From an uncultured Bacteroidales bacterium (GTDB lineage Bacteria > Bacteroidota > Bacteroidia > Bacteroidales > TTA-H9): a stretch of 38,176 nt of DNA. The notes beneath the pieces were generated by a model. The model searched no databases, was not told the DNA's origin, and was given only the letters and a program-made list of their open reading frames with translations. How positions within the stretch are numbered: position 1 is the first letter of the stretch; every line of letters starts with the position of its first letter. A program made the position numbers and the translations under genes. The stretch spans positions 1 through 38,176 of the forward strand of contig CALJNV010000140.1 in NCBI GenBank assembly GCA_937981455.1, given 5' to 3'. Positions 28,601-36,302 of this stretch are shown here, piece after piece.

Positions 28601-30182
28601 GATATTTCCGACGCTTAGTGGACATGTAAGCACCTCAATTCAACTTAGGGGTAGTCCTTCAAAACCAGAGCTTTCTGGTAAAATTAAATTTTCCCAGACT
28701 CAATTCCGCGTGGCTTTTATCAATACATCCTACTCGATAAACGATGAAATCAGCCTCACCCCTTCGGCAATTATTTTTAACAACCTTACGATAAAAGATT
28801 CGATAGGCAATAAGGCCTTGTGCACAGGCCGTATTGAACATACTTGGTTGCGGGATTTTAATTTTGACCTCAAAATAAAACCCGAAAAATTCTTACTTTT
28901 CAACAATGATGCTTTACAGAACCCCGTTTTAAGTGGTAGTGGGTTTCTAAGCGGAGTGATAAATATCAGTGGGCCTCTTAAAAACCTGAATGTGAATATT
29001 GCTGCCACAACCGAAAGGGGTACTGAAGTCTACATCCCCCTGGCCTCGTCCATCGATGCGCAGCAAGCAGATTTTATAAGCTTCAGGCAGCATGAAGAGT
29101 TGCCTGAAAAAAAATCTATGGTTAAAAGTACGGTTGAGTTGAAAGGCTTTTCGGTAGTTGCCAACCTCACCCTTACGCCTCAAGCTCGTTTGCGCATTAG
29201 CCTACCACAAAATGCCGGAACCATTGAGAGCCAAGGAGATGGAAATATTAGCCTAGCCATCAGCAATCGCGGCGACCTTACCCTCACGGGTGATTACAAT
29301 ATACAATCGGGTACTTTCCTGTTTAATCTTCAAAATATTTTAAGCCGGGTGCTTGAGATCGAGAAAGGGAGTCGCATACACTTCCCCGGTAACCCCATGG
29401 ATGCAGAGATTGATTTGGCAGCCTCTTTTACCACACGCACCACCCTTACCGGCCTGGGCCTCGACCTCGACAGTACTATAACTAGCATCAGAATGCCTGT
29501 AAAAACCCTCATTCGGCTCCAAAACAAATTGCTTGATCCTCGCATAAGCTTTTCGATTAAATTTCCTAAAATCGACGAGGACATTCGACGTATGGTTTAT
29601 ACCCGCCTCGATACCACCAATGAAGTCCTTATGACACAACAGTTTGTATCATTGCTCGTGCTCAACAGTTTCAGTTTTACCCTCACAAATAAATCGCTGA
29701 GCAACAGTATTGGAATATCTTCATTCCAAATGATTTCTAACCAGATAAGTAATCTCCTTTCACAAGTCAGCCGCGATCTGGATATTGGAATCAATTACAG
29801 GCCGGGCGATGCCATCTCGGCCCAGGAATTGGAACTGGCCCTGCGCACTCAACTTTTTGATGAACGTGTAATCATAGATGGCAGTCTGGGTATGATCGGG
29901 GATCCCTCGCGCCAGCAAACCAGCAACTTTGTGGGCGATATCAATGTAGAAGTGAAATTAACAGCAGATGGCAAAATACGATTAAAAGCATTCAACCGTT
30001 CAAACAATATGGAATTAATTACCGTGTCGGCTCCTTATACGCAAGGGGTCGGGTTATCTTATCGCAAAGATTTTGAAGCCCTGGGCGACCTTTTCCGTCG
30101 CAAACGTAAAACCCTACAAACCTCTCAGGCGTTGAAACCTGAAGAACCTGCCTTGCAAGTTGATCAAACCGACAAAATGTAA
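25677..30182 (+). CDS. tamB: TamB-like translocation/assembly module protein (AsmA/DUF490 superfamily)
   Basis: TamB-family proteins span the periplasm as long hydrophobic beta-grooves and are linked to phospholipid transfer or outer-membrane protein assembly. The 1501-residue protein has one N-terminal membrane helix (about 9-28) and then beta-strand-rich repeats throughout. The C-terminal TamB domain (about 1050-1480) ends with K-A-F-N-R-S-N-N-M and Y-T-Q-G-V-G-L-S-Y-R-K-D-F, typical of Bacteroidota TamB. No ATG precedes the membrane helix: the frame opens after a stop at 25662-25664, with TTG at 25677 and a second TTG at 25683. A tamA-like partner is not present nearby. The 3' end overlaps holA by 19 bases. 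Confidence 0.88.
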   Translation: MYLRNISKGLFYFTVVLAFIISTASALMLHPYFQRKAARAIASRLTSIAGTPIYIYSAYLSPSGTLHLKNFIVEDSTGLPVIDAAKVSIKLSYISPLGHRVVFSNLELENANVQVVKHYGDSSISLVKILRKFVPADTTPFGIGNNHLIVKRIRLEACHFTYQNGNKCGRKESGMDYHFIEVSQISGLIRNYHFTGDSMEFTIDRLAGRERSGLNIKNLQAKVELSSHHMVATNLYALTPISELDLDLAFRYNRWIDWENFIDSVYMKGTFRKGKLNMQDLGPFYPPFYTMNQELRFDGRAEGTLPMLSAYDLNIETGKATRFSGNLTLIGLPEPEETYMRIKARSFTTTYRDICNLVVPGGQKLCQTISIPAQITSLGYLTIQGNFTGFYNDFVADAIFSTALGRVYTDLRLNTDSLQHFSYSGNLRTEQFYLGKIVNLPDAIGRVSLHGSIRGRGTDPRDLTAELNLNIPALEIGGYTYTGSTIDGMIENASFSGILSINDPNLKFDFDGSIDFSHPQMEFNFDATLHHAYLQKLLIADRGDSLCKLSFTVNANFFASNLYDLEGYVNINHLRYIEKNTEYQTGKIILATSVQPDGFRTLSLLSGILDADIKGHYNLAALGPSLNIFLQNFIATFRLKEKTHPDPGDQNFTYTIKIKNFELISGIWFPWLRVAKNATLRGSFDSRKTSITLKASADTISIYGLKLSHFYVNGQTLDHRLDISSGGLRALLWPAKDLTAIYGIDSLMLRLSMYSDSIHYILSWGKKQEKNYSGLIKGFYAFSNYPSIAMKVTSGSFRIADSLYNILPSNSIIFKGEGLTEVRNFEIKGNQEHLLVDGIFGKDSAQVIKAQFDKVNLSHFNFLLSTFNSRIAGKLNGKILLRNILGKPFLESKLSVNDLNFNNTPLGQLSLNSTYNAAREELKIDAETVYTQNHTVYRPVSLKGSYFPFRTQNNFDLRLIADNFNLNALESLIHQIFPTLSGHVSTSIQLRGSPSKPELSGKIKFSQTQFRVAFINTSYSINDEISLTPSAIIFNNLTIKDSIGNKALCTGRIEHTWLRDFNFDLKIKPEKFLLFNNDALQNPVLSGSGFLSGVINISGPLKNLNVNIAATTERGTEVYIPLASSIDAQQADFISFRQHEELPEKKSMVKSTVELKGFSVVANLTLTPQARLRISLPQNAGTIESQGDGNISLAISNRGDLTLTGDYNIQSGTFLFNLQNILSRVLEIEKGSRIHFPGNPMDAEIDLAASFTTRTTLTGLGLDLDSTITSIRMPVKTLIRLQNKLLDPRISFSIKFPKIDEDIRRMVYTRLDTTNEVLMTQQFVSLLVLNSFSFTLTNKSLSNSIGISSFQMISNQISNLLSQVSRDLDIGINYRPGDAISAQELELALRTQLFDERVIIDGSLGMIGDPSRQQTSNFVGDINVEVKLTADGKIRLKAFNRSNNMELITVSAPYTQGVGLSYRKDFEALGDLFRRKRKTLQTSQALKPEEPALQVDQTDKM

Positions 30183-31177
30183 AGAATCATTTCGCGTGTA
30201 ATCTCCCCTGGTTGGGTGCTCTGATTATCAACGCCTTTGGCTCTTAAATCGTAATAATTAATTCTGCGCAAAATTCGATGACATTTTTCAACAGGAAAAT
30301 TCTTGGCTGCAGCCAGGTAATCCTTCAAGAAAAACCTATGGATTCCTAAGGCAGAGCTTACGTGCGATTCGGTCTTAACGGGCAAAAGATGATACAACCA
30401 AACTTTGTAAAACATAGCATATAAAGTGGCAGCCACCCGCACCGGATGATATTCCTTGGCATCGGCTGCATACCGCAGGGCAATTCTTGTAGCCATAGTA
30501 CGGTTTTTATATGCCAAATGCCTGAAAAGTTCATAGATACTATACTCCTTGCTAATTCCAATAAATTCTTCAATGTGTTTAGTTTGCACGGTGGTTCCCT
30601 GAGGAAGATTTAAAAACAATTTTGCGCATTCATTGACTATAAGCTCTATTTCGTTTCCTGTATATTCAGCAAGCATTTGTAAGGCTTCCTCGTCGATATT
30701 GTATTGATGCGCAGCCAGATAATTCTTTATCCAACCAGGAATCTCACTATCGTACAATTTTTTAAACTCTGCTTCAACGATATGCTTTTTGGCTTCAGCA
30801 TTCAGCCTTTTGATATGCTTATTTTTATCTGATTTGCTGGCAATTACCAGTAGGGTGGACGGGGTAGGTTTTTCAAAGTATTTCTGCAGACTATCGTCTT
30901 CATCCGTACGCAAATGCTGGGCTTCACGAACAATGACAATATTGTGTGAGGCACCTACAGGATAGCGCCTGGCTGCATCGACTACTTTACCAGCATGTAC
31001 ATCGAGACCATAAAAAACCGTGAGATTAAAATCTTTCTCATAATCCTGCAAAAGGTGATGCTGGATGTAATCGGTGAGGGAATCTATAAAGTAGGGTTCG
31101 GTGCCATAAAAATAATACACCGGCTTAAATATTCTGTGCTTCAAATCGTTGATTATATCAAGATAAAGGTTGGCCAT
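30164..31177 (-). CDS. holA: DNA polymerase III subunit delta
   Basis: HolA is the clamp-loader wrench subunit that opens the beta sliding clamp. The protein has 337 residues, normal for the family. The N-terminal domain begins with K-P-V-Y-Y-F-Y-G-T-E-P-Y-F-I-D, the usual delta opening with a degenerate nucleotide site. The clamp-binding part and a helical C-terminal collar domain follow (A-A-T-L-Y-A-M-F-Y-K-V-W, D-Y-L-A-A-A). A TTG lies at 31183, but the ATG at 31177 is the better start. The gene follows amn by 15 bases and converges with tamB, overlapping its end. The HsdR-N-domain gene often seen next to holA is elsewhere in the window. Confidence 0.9.
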   Translation of the reverse strand: MANLYLDIINDLKHRIFKPVYYFYGTEPYFIDSLTDYIQHHLLQDYEKDFNLTVFYGLDVHAGKVVDAARRYPVGASHNIVIVREAQHLRTDEDDSLQKYFEKPTPSTLLVIASKSDKNKHIKRLNAEAKKHIVEAEFKKLYDSEIPGWIKNYLAAHQYNIDEEALQMLAEYTGNEIELIVNECAKLFLNLPQGTTVQTKHIEEFIGISKEYSIYELFRHLAYKNRTMATRIALRYAADAKEYHPVRVAATLYAMFYKVWLYHLLPVKTESHVSSALGIHRFFLKDYLAAAKNFPVEKCHRILRRINYYDLRAKGVDNQSTQPGEITREMILYILSV

Positions 31178-31192
31178 AAACAAAGAGCGGGG

Positions 31193-31972
31193 TTAGTCCT
31201 GGTCAAAAATAAGATGTTTAACGGTAAGGCCATTGTTAATAAGCTGGCGCAAGGAATCGATCCCGATGCGTACATGCAATTCGGTGAATTGACGAGACAC
31301 TTCCCTGTCTTTTTCTTCGGTTTTCACCCCGTCGGGTATCATGGGCTGATCGGAAACCAACAGCAAGGCGCCCGTAGGAATATGATTGGCAAAACCAGTA
31401 ACAAAAAGGGTGGCTGTCTCCATGTCAATGGCCATGCAGCGCGTTTTTCTTAAAAAATCTTTGAATTCTTGGTCATACTCCCAAACACGGCGATTGGTAG
31501 TATAAACGGTTCCTGTCCAATAGTCGCGGCCATAATCGCGAATGGTAGTGGATATAGCTTTTTGCAAGGCGAAAGCAGGCAAGGCGGGTACAATTTCAGG
31601 CATGTAGTCGTTCGAGGTGCCTTCTCCTCTTATAGCCGCAATAGGTAAGATAAGGTCTCCCAGCTTGTTTTTCTTTTTTAGTCCCCCACATTTTCCCAGA
31701 AATAAAACAGCTTTGGGAGATACCGCACTCAGCAGGTCCATGATGGTGGCAGCATTTGCACTTCCCATTCCAAAATTTATCATGGTTATATCTCCTGCCG
31801 TTGCTGCTGGCATGGTTCTGTCCTGTCCCTTAACCTCCACTCCCATAATACGGGCAAAAAGATTGAGATATTCTTTAAAATTGGTCAATAAAATATATTT
31901 TCCAAATTCTTCAAGGGGCATTCCCGTGTAGCGGGGTAACCAATTACTTACAATCTCTTCTTTTGTCCTCAT
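31193..31972 (-). CDS. amn: AMP nucleosidase (short form)
   Basis: The enzyme hydrolyses AMP to adenine and ribose 5-phosphate, balancing adenylate pools. The 259-residue length fits the short Bacteroidota form, which lacks the N-terminal domain of E. coli Amn. It has the nucleoside phosphorylase fold: N-F-G-M-G-S-A-N-A-A-T-I, F-L-G-K-C-G-G, and the ribose-binding A-I-D-M-E-T-A-T. The late S-D-Q-P places the base-binding aspartate. Phosphorylases of the same fold are the main alternative, but the overall pattern matches amn. It is followed 15 bases later by holA, and a TACTTTTG promoter box lies about 75 bases upstream. Confidence 0.9.
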   Translation of the reverse strand: MRTKEEIVSNWLPRYTGMPLEEFGKYILLTNFKEYLNLFARIMGVEVKGQDRTMPAATAGDITMINFGMGSANAATIMDLLSAVSPKAVLFLGKCGGLKKKNKLGDLILPIAAIRGEGTSNDYMPEIVPALPAFALQKAISTTIRDYGRDYWTGTVYTTNRRVWEYDQEFKDFLRKTRCMAIDMETATLFVTGFANHIPTGALLLVSDQPMIPDGVKTEEKDREVSRQFTELHVRIGIDSLRQLINNGLTVKHLIFDQD

Positions 31973-32045
31973 TTTTTATCTGATTCTTAGAGATACGAAT
32001 TTTAATATGGAGCCTAAAGAATATTCAGGCCTTTTCATCGTATTG

Positions 32046-32053
32046 CAAAAGTA
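32046..32053 (-). promoter_or_regulatory. -7 element for amn-holA
   Basis: The minus strand reads TACTTTTG, a full TAnnTTTG match. A TTG at 32070-32072 is 16 bases upstream, slightly close for a -33 box. The leader to the amn ATG would be about 70 bases. Confidence 0.45.
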
Positions 32054-32094
32054 GTTGTTTTGAGTTACGCAAGCCATCCCGACAAATACAAAGC

Positions 32095-33024
32095 TTAGGC
32101 TGATAATTTCAACCGATTCAAGTTGATTATAGAGAAAATCATCACCGTGGCACTGAGCCATTGGATTGGGGTGAGCCAAGAAGCGTTGAAAAGGTAATCG
32201 AACAGAATAGCCGATAGTGGGAAAAAAAGTTCACAAACAGTGGCAATAGAAGCTTTTACCCTTTTAAGTCCGTAATAATAAATAAAAATAGCCCCAGAGC
32301 CTGTAGTAAGACCAATGAGTATAAATATAAACCAATTCATGGGAGTTGCTTGAAAAAACTGATGCATTTTTCCACTGCCCCATACCACAGGGAGCATAAT
32401 AGCTGTGGTAAGGCCATACCGAAAATAGGTAGCCGTGGGAAAACTCAAAGCACTCAATGCCTTTTTGCTGAAAACCGTACTGCTTCCAAAGGCAAGAGCG
32501 GCCAGCAGTGAATAAAGGGCTGCGTACAGATAATTTTTACCCCCTTCAATATGGGGCAGGCTCCATCCAAAGGTTAAAAAATAGCCGGCAATGATGGCTA
32601 GCGAAGCCCAGAAATAAAAAGCTACTCTGAGTTTTTCTTTAAGTAAAATTGTAGCCAAAGCGATGGCAAAAACAGGTTGAAGCTTTTGCAACAGCACAAC
32701 GATGGTTAATTTCTGAAAATTTACCAAAAACAATGCTTTGACGATGGCCATTGTCCCAATAGCCCCACCTGCCAGAGCAACCCAAAACAATGAAAACCAC
32801 TCCTGCCGGCTAATCCCCCGTGTCTTTCGATATTTGCCCGGTAAGAATAGAGTCATGAAAACGAAAGGGAGCAGGTGCAGGATAAAAACAACAAAACGAA
32901 CATCAAGATTGTAAAGTTGTGGAGTAAGAACAATGCCATCCAGCCCCCAGAGAATTGCTGCAAAGCTTATGGCAAAGGCTCCCCAAACCCTTTGACGAAA
33001 ATTATTTTCTGATGATTTTTCCAT
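32095..33024 (-). CDS. EamA/DMT-superfamily permease
   Basis: The 309-residue inner-membrane protein has about ten hydrophobic helices arranged as two EamA repeats. The first includes A-A-I-L-W-G-L-D-G-I-V, the typical opening, and the second begins near L-A-A-L-A-F-G-S-S-T-V-F-S-K-K. The end of the second repeat has L-K-R-V-K-A-S-I-A-T-V-C-E-L-F-F-P-L, the conserved P-rich helix of drug/metabolite exporters. The substrate cannot be predicted. It diverges from amrS, and the two promoters overlap. The -7 box lies only nine bases before the ATG, implying a very short leader. Confidence 0.87.
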   Translation of the reverse strand: MEKSSENNFRQRVWGAFAISFAAILWGLDGIVLTPQLYNLDVRFVVFILHLLPFVFMTLFLPGKYRKTRGISRQEWFSLFWVALAGGAIGTMAIVKALFLVNFQKLTIVVLLQKLQPVFAIALATILLKEKLRVAFYFWASLAIIAGYFLTFGWSLPHIEGGKNYLYAALYSLLAALAFGSSTVFSKKALSALSFPTATYFRYGLTTAIMLPVVWGSGKMHQFFQATPMNWFIFILIGLTTGSGAIFIYYYGLKRVKASIATVCELFFPLSAILFDYLFNASWLTPIQWLSATVMIFSIINLNRLKLSA

Positions 33025-33032
33025 ACTGAAGG

Positions 33033-33040
33033 CAAAATTA
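33033..33040 (-). promoter_or_regulatory. -7 element of the DMT permease gene
   Basis: The minus strand carries TAATTTTG, a full TAnnTTTG match, eight bases before the ATG codon at 33024-33022. A TTTC at about 33061-33064, 20 bases upstream, is a partial -33 box and overlaps the divergent amrS -7 box. Confidence 0.5.
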
Positions 33041-33053
33041 CGGCTTTATGCAC

Positions 33054-33061
33054 TATCTTTG
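33054..33061 (+). promoter_or_regulatory. -7 element of amrS
   Basis: TATCTTTG matches TAnnTTTG fully, 24 bases before the chosen amrS ATG. No clear -33 TTG is present on this strand. It sits 13 bases from the oppositely directed DMT -7 box. Confidence 0.5.
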
Positions 33062-33069
33062 AAAGAAAG

Positions 33070-33078
33070 GAAAGGAGG
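33070..33078 (+). promoter_or_regulatory. Shine-Dalgarno-like ribosome binding site for amrS
   Basis: The GAAAGGAGGGA stretch lies about seven bases before the ATG at 33086 and matches the anti-SD consensus strongly. It decides the start codon and is notable because other genes in this window lack such a site. Confidence 0.55.
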
Positions 33079-33085
33079 GATTCCC

Positions 33086-34102
33086 ATGAAAACGCTGAAA
33101 CCCGCTTTATTCTATGAAAACACCGAAGATGCCACTCTTCGCTGTTTACTGTGCCCTCACCTTTGCTTGCTCAAAGAAGGGCAAACAGGTATTTGCCAGG
33201 CCCGACGCAACCATAATGGTATTCTTTATTCATTGAACTATGGCATCATTACTTCTCAAGCCCTGGATCCCATCGAAAAAAAACCCCTCTACCATTTCCA
33301 TCCCGCCCAGAAAATCTTCAGCATCGGGTCTTTTGGTTGCAACCTCTCCTGCAAGTTTTGTCAAAATCATGAAATTTCCATGCACGGAGCACCTGATTTC
33401 AATTACCTTGAGCCGCATTACCCCTGCGATATTATAGAAAAAGCAGCACAAATTGCAAACAATATAGGTATCGCATATACTTACAATGAACCCATAATTT
33501 CCATAGAATTTATCCTCGAGACCGCGCATCTGGCTAAACACAAGGGCCTACACAATGTAATGGTAACCAATGGCTTTATAAACCCCACCCCCTTGCGACG
33601 ACTGCTACCTTTAATCGATGCCTGGAATGTAGACCTAAAAGCCTTCAACGAAAATTTTTATAAAAAACTAACGGGTGGTAGCCTGCTGCCGGTGCTCAAC
33701 AACTTAAAAACTATTCGCAGGGAAGGCAACCATTTGGAGATCACCTATCTGGTAATCCCCAACGAAAATGACAATCCCAAAGAATTCAATGCCATGGTCA
33801 GTTGGCTGCGGGATGAACTGGGGCCCGACACCATATTGCACCTAACACGCTTTTTCCCCCATTACAAATACCAGGCCCCTCCCACACCCCCCGAAACCCT
33901 AATGAATCTCTACCAAATCGCTCGCCAGCAATTGCATTGGGTGTATTTGGGAAATATCCAACTGAGCATCGGCAACGAATCGCATTGCCCTAAATGTGGA
34001 GCCTTGTTGGTGCGCCGCAGCGGTTATTTTACAGAAATAGCAGAACTTGATGAACAGGGCCATTGCAAAAAATGCAGAACAGCTCTACCGTTTATCAAAT
34101 AG
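33086..34102 (+). CDS. amrS: AmmeMemoRadiSam-system radical SAM enzyme AmrS
   Basis: The 338-residue protein has the radical SAM cluster motif C-N-L-S-C-K-F-C (Cys85, Cys89, Cys92), which binds the [4Fe-4S] cluster that cleaves SAM. An N-terminal cysteine set (C20, C23, C27, C37; R-C-L-L-C-P-H-L-C) and a C-terminal ribbon (C-P-K-C ... C-K-K-C) are typical of AmrS. The motif Y-T-Y-N-E-P and the loop V-T-N-G-F-I-N are also family features. The pathway's substrate is not established to my knowledge. A TTG at 33059 lies inside the promoter box, so the ATG at 33086 is preferred; it has an AAGGAGGGA Shine-Dalgarno sequence, rare in this phylum. Partners amrA and amrB are absent here. Confidence 0.9.
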   Translation: MKTLKPALFYENTEDATLRCLLCPHLCLLKEGQTGICQARRNHNGILYSLNYGIITSQALDPIEKKPLYHFHPAQKIFSIGSFGCNLSCKFCQNHEISMHGAPDFNYLEPHYPCDIIEKAAQIANNIGIAYTYNEPIISIEFILETAHLAKHKGLHNVMVTNGFINPTPLRRLLPLIDAWNVDLKAFNENFYKKLTGGSLLPVLNNLKTIRREGNHLEITYLVIPNENDNPKEFNAMVSWLRDELGPDTILHLTRFFPHYKYQAPPTPPETLMNLYQIARQQLHWVYLGNIQLSIGNESHCPKCGALLVRRSGYFTEIAELDEQGHCKKCRTALPFIK

Positions 34103-34140
34103 GACTTCTTTTCTGTCGCCTCCCCCAACAATATAGTATT

Positions 34141-34148
34141 TAATTTCG
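34141..34148 (+). promoter_or_regulatory. Candidate variant -7 element (TAATTTCG) for the plug gene
   Basis: TAATTTCG differs from TAnnTTTG by one base, the same T-to-C change as in the candidate gyrA box. It lies 20 bases before the ATG at 34168. No convincing -33 box is seen. Confidence 0.3.
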
Positions 34149-34167
34149 CACCCAAATTCTCATCTGA

Positions 34168-35469
34168 ATGAAGAAGATTTCTCTTACATCAATATTTTTT
34201 CTTCTGACGCAACTGCTAATGGCTCAAAGCCAAGATTATTATTCGCTAAACACCTTGCGGAACGAGAATAGAATTTACCAATCCAATATTAAAACCCCCC
34301 TCCTACATCCTGTGGATGACCCATTGGGCCTGCCCCTTTTGCCCCTCGAAGGTAACAAGCAACTCCTTTTGCAGTTTGACGATCTGGATGGAACCTACAA
34401 AGTCTGGCAATACACCTTTATTCATTGCGACGCACTCTGGAATCCATCGCCATTGCGGCCCAATGAGTATCTGGAGGGTTTTACCTTTGATGAAATAAGA
34501 GACTATGCATTTTCATTCAACACCACCACCTCTTTTGTACATTACTCCATTGCCTTTCCTAATGAATATATTCGTTTTTCTCGCTCGGGCAACTACTTAC
34601 TGGTGGTTTATGAGGAAACCCTGGAAAAACCTGCTCTTACAATGCGTTTTATGGTTTTTGAGGAAAAGGTGCGAATTGGAGACCTCCGGATTGCAAGGGC
34701 CACACTTCCAGCCTATATGAATAACTTTCAGGAGGTGGATTTCTCGATATACCCAGGAAAATACAAAATAGTGGCCCCTGAGCGTGACCTTAAGGTAGCA
34801 ATCATACAGAACGGTCGTTGGGACAATATTTTAATTCTTCGCAAACCCCGAAATGTAACACCCGATGCCCTCAGTTACGATTACGAAGAAGAAAACCTTT
34901 TCCCTGCAGGCAACCAATACAGACACTTTGATATCAAAAGTTTGCGTTACAGAACAGAGCGCGTAGCCGATATTCGCTTTTTAAACGATGGTTATCATGT
35001 CTATTTACAACCCGACCTGCCACGCGTTTTTAAACCTTTCGTCAGCGAACCCGACATCAACGGAAGAATGTACATACATACTGAAGATATGACGCATAGC
35101 CAAACCGAAGCCGATTATGCCTGGGTTCATTTCAAGGTACCCTTCGATTACCCCCTGGCGGGTGGCAGTGTATTCATCATGGGTGCCCTGTCAGGCAATA
35201 CACTCAACCCCCTCTCGCAAATGATTTACAATTACAACGAAAAATGCTACGAGGCCTCCTTGTTCCTCAAACAGGGGTACTACAATTATCTTTACGTATT
35301 TGCCAATAGCTCTGACGATCGGGGCGATCCATCGGTTATTGAAGGCAATAAATGGGAGACTCCCAACGAATATCTGCTGCTGGTTTATCACAGGGAACCC
35401 GGCGATATTACCGATAAACTTGTTGGATGGACATTATGGGGAAGAGAAGCCACCCTACGCAGACCGTAA
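34168..35469 (+). CDS. Type IX secretion system Plug protein (DUF5103)
   Basis: The 433-residue protein has a signal peptide (M-K-K-I-S-L-T-S-I-F-F-L-L-T-Q-L-L-M-A-Q, cut near A-Q). Its N-terminal half matches the DUF5103/T9SS plug layout, with L-L-Q-F-D-D-L-D-G, Y-T-F-I-H-C-D-A-L-W-N-P-S and Y-L-E-G-F-T-F-D-E-I-R-D-Y-A-F-S-F-N-T. The family includes the Plug that closes the periplasmic side of the SprA translocon when cargo is absent. This gene, with the sorting-domain protein at 22211, is direct evidence for a T9SS in this organism. No other T9SS component lies in the window. It is separated from the DUF2520 gene by 40 bases. Confidence 0.88.
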   Translation: MKKISLTSIFFLLTQLLMAQSQDYYSLNTLRNENRIYQSNIKTPLLHPVDDPLGLPLLPLEGNKQLLLQFDDLDGTYKVWQYTFIHCDALWNPSPLRPNEYLEGFTFDEIRDYAFSFNTTTSFVHYSIAFPNEYIRFSRSGNYLLVVYEETLEKPALTMRFMVFEEKVRIGDLRIARATLPAYMNNFQEVDFSIYPGKYKIVAPERDLKVAIIQNGRWDNILILRKPRNVTPDALSYDYEEENLFPAGNQYRHFDIKSLRYRTERVADIRFLNDGYHVYLQPDLPRVFKPFVSEPDINGRMYIHTEDMTHSQTEADYAWVHFKVPFDYPLAGGSVFIMGALSGNTLNPLSQMIYNYNEKCYEASLFLKQGYYNYLYVFANSSDDRGDPSVIEGNKWETPNEYLLLVYHREPGDITDKLVGWTLWGREATLRRP

Positions 35470-35484
35470 TTATTAAAAAACAGG

Positions 35485-35492
35485 TATTTTTG
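35485..35492 (+). promoter_or_regulatory. -7 element for the DUF2520-kdsC-ubiA cluster
   Basis: TATTTTTG followed by C matches TAnnTTTG, 18 bases before the ATG at 35510. No TTG is found at the -33 position. The three or four genes downstream are closely packed. Confidence 0.45.
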
Positions 35493-35509
35493 CAAGAAAG
35501 CCAGGGGCC

Positions 35510-36298
35510 ATGAAAAATAACAAAAAAGATTTCATCATTTTAGGCGCCGGAAACGTTGCCCATGCATTGAGTAAAGAGCTCAATGCCAAAGGATACACCA
35601 TTAGAGGTATTTACAGTCGAACCACCAAATCGGCCCGAGCGCTGGCCAAGTATTTTTCGTGCGAAGTGTATGCCGATCCTTCCCTTGTACCTGCCGACGC
35701 GAGCTATTACTTGATAAGCGTAACCGATGAAGCCTTACCTGAAGTAGCTTCCCGTTTGCCAGATACTCAGGGACTGGTGTTACACACAGCCGGCTCGGTG
35801 CCTTTGGGTGTGCTGGCCCGCTTCAAGCACCATGGAGTATTGTATCCCCTACAAACCCTTTCAAAATCAAGAGAAACAGATTTCTCTATAGTACCCCTGT
35901 GCATCGAGGCCTCCGATAAATCAACCTTAAAAGATATCAAAAAATTGGCCCTCGAAATATCGGAAACAATTGTAGAGGTAACTTCTCAACAAAGAAAGAT
36001 TCTTCATGTAGCGGCTGTATTTTCCTGCAACTTTAGCAATTATATGTATATCGCTGCCCACGATATTTTGAAAAATGCCGGCATGGATTTTAAAATTTTG
36101 CTTCCATTGATTATTGAAACCGTGGAAAAACTCATGCTCATGGATCCCCGTCAAGCCCAGACGGGTCCTGCTGTTAGAGGAGATAAAACCATAATAAAAG
36201 AACATCAACAATTGTTGAACGACATGCCACAGTATCAAAAAATCTATGCCTACCTTTCTGCGGCTATAGCCGAAACCTTTTCGCAAAAAAAAGATTGA
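35510..36298 (+). CDS. Rossmann-fold DUF2520 domain protein
   Basis: The 262-residue protein has an N-terminal NAD(P)-binding domain with I-L-G-A-G-N-V-A-H-A-L-S (about 10-21) and Y-S-R-T as the second strand end. This resembles ketopantoate reductase or F420-NADP oxidoreductase-like proteins. The helical C-terminal DUF2520 domain has H-V-A-A-V-F-S-C-N-F-S-N-Y-M-Y, and T-G-P-A-V-R-G-D near its end. The substrate is not known. It precedes kdsC by four bases, a pairing frequent in Bacteroidota, suggesting a shared transcript and perhaps an envelope role. It is likely soluble. Confidence 0.85.
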   Translation: MKNNKKDFIILGAGNVAHALSKELNAKGYTIRGIYSRTTKSARALAKYFSCEVYADPSLVPADASYYLISVTDEALPEVASRLPDTQGLVLHTAGSVPLGVLARFKHHGVLYPLQTLSKSRETDFSIVPLCIEASDKSTLKDIKKLALEISETIVEVTSQQRKILHVAAVFSCNFSNYMYIAAHDILKNAGMDFKILLPLIIETVEKLMLMDPRQAQTGPAVRGDKTIIKEHQQLLNDMPQYQKIYAYLSAAIAETFSQKKD

Positions 36299-36302
36299 AA
36301 GC

